Notes under the pieces: generated by a model
Seen by the model: the letters and a program-made list of their open reading frames with translations, nothing else
What the model was told of the DNA's origin: nothing
Databases searched by the model: none
Shown here: piece by piece, positions 4,554-5,227 of the stretch
Numbering within the stretch: the stretch's first letter is position 1
Layout: each line of letters starts with the position of its first letter
Program-made: the position numbers and the translations under genes
Source of the DNA: an uncultured Sutterella sp.
Lineage (GTDB): Bacteria; Pseudomonadota; Gammaproteobacteria; Burkholderiales; Burkholderiaceae_F
DNA: 5,227 nucleotides
Assembly (NCBI GenBank): GCA_900554675.1
Contig: USIM01000071.1
Span: 1 to 5,227 of the forward strand
Direction: 5' to 3'

Positions 4554-5227
4554 ATGACGAGTATCAAATTGCTTTAAAAAGCGCTTGGTAGCGGGCTCTA
4601 ATTCTTTTTGTTGCTTGAGTTTGGTAATCACACCTTGGAGCTTTTTCACCTCACCCGTGGCGTGGTAGAGCTCGCCCAAATGCATCAAGATTTCTTCATC
4701 TTGACTGCCAGCAGCGGCCTTTTCAAGGTAAAGCTTCGCAGACTCGTAATTTTGAACTTTAAAGTAATACCAACCAATGGAGTCTTGAATGGCAATGTTT
4801 TCAGGCTCCATTTCGATGGCTTGTTTTAATAACTCGCCCGCTTCTTCAAGACCGCCTTTTTTATCAATCAACAAATATGTTGCAGACAATTCGCTTTTAA
4901 CATCGTCTATTATCCAAGTTATATCTTGAACTTTTATACCTTGTTCATTGTCTGCAAATTTTTTCTCTTTCGGATTGCCAAACAACTTTATGCAATGTTC
5001 ATAAGACGAAGTTTCTATTACAGATAGTCTATATTGTCCGTTTTCGTTTGGTAGCCATAAGTTTTCGACAAGGAATAAGCGCATATCCTCTACTAATTCT
5101 TTTTCTACTGATTTGAGAACGGGAAGTTTATATATGTATTTATGTATGTTAGCAGAGAAAAATGGGAAGAAGTGTTTCCCCATTATTCTCCGCTGCATAG
5201 ATACATTCTCTTTGTACGGATTAAATT
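4551..5227 (-). CDS. TPR protein, C-terminal part; unusual N-terminal part; 5' end outside window
   Basis: The frame is open to the window edge; an internal ATG at 5198 would give 215 residues (numbering used here). Residues about 108-215 contain tetratricopeptide helices: LEEAGELLKQAIEMEPEN (117-134), then a unit IQDSIGWYYFKVQNYESAKLYLEKA (137-161), then EEILMHLGELYHATGEVKKL (168-187). This matches the end of the large TPR protein (commonly 500-600 residues) that precedes lolB in betaproteobacteria. It is probably a cell-envelope scaffold, with no enzymatic role evident. Residues 1-107 show no TPR pattern and are not recognised. Their DNA is about 28-37% GC against roughly 47-53% in much of the 3' part. 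Either the gene is naturally fused, a foreign segment replaced its 5' part, or the sequence is chimeric near 4880. Confidence 0.7.
   Translation of the reverse strand, partial: FNPYKENVSMQRRIMGKHFFPFFSANIHKYIYKLPVLKSVEKELVEDMRLFLVENLWLPNENGQYRLSVIETSSYEHCIKLFGNPKEKKFADNEQGIKVQDITWIIDDVKSELSATYLLIDKKGGLEEAGELLKQAIEMEPENIAIQDSIGWYYFKVQNYESAKLYLEKAAAGSQDEEILMHLGELYHATGEVKKLQGVITKLKQQKELEPATKRFLKQFDTRH
4880..4957. repeat. 11-bp perfect inverted repeat at the TPR composition break
   Basis: TTGCAGACAAT at 4880-4890 is the exact reverse complement of ATTGTCTGCAA at 4947-4957, with 56 nt between them. The left arm encodes residues 104-107, immediately before the point where the TPR-like sequence begins (residue 108). 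It may be a recombination or template-switch mark, or chance. Confidence 0.5.

Overview
The window looks like a core-genome segment of a betaproteobacterium (Burkholderiales). The order TPR protein, lolB, ispE, tRNA-Gln, prs, rplY on the minus strand is the usual betaproteobacterial arrangement. The moderate base composition (roughly 45-50% GC by eye) and AT-leaning intergenic DNA would fit a host-associated Sutterellaceae-like lineage. That last placement is inference, not a match to a named genome.

Layout, left to right: an AT-rich lead-in (1-117); a plus-strand radical SAM protein of unassigned function (118-897); a bidirectional terminator where it converges on rplY; rplY (ribosomal protein L25, CTC type) with its own promoter and a leader of about 117 nt; a terminator; prs (ribose-phosphate pyrophosphokinase); a 283-nt non-coding stretch rich in inverted repeats between prs and the tRNA; a terminator; tRNA-Gln(UUG) with encoded CCA; ispE; lolB; and the 3' part of a TPR protein that runs off the right edge.

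The TPR gene, lolB, ispE and tRNA-Gln are packed as one transcription unit. The TPR stop codon overlaps the lolB Shine-Dalgarno, ispE starts inside lolB, and the tRNA begins 12 nt after the ispE stop, before a strong terminator. prs and rplY follow as separately terminated units. The cluster combines outer-membrane lipoprotein insertion (LolB), isoprenoid precursor synthesis (IspE), PRPP supply (Prs) and translation (L25, tRNA-Gln).

No CRISPR array, transposase or phage gene is visible. The two places most worth attention are the prs leader, which can form several hairpins including one closed by a GNRA tetraloop, and the right-hand 350 bp. There the TPR protein's N-terminal part switches to AT-rich, unrelated-looking sequence exactly at one arm of an 11-bp inverted repeat. 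That could be a natural fusion or a chimeric join.
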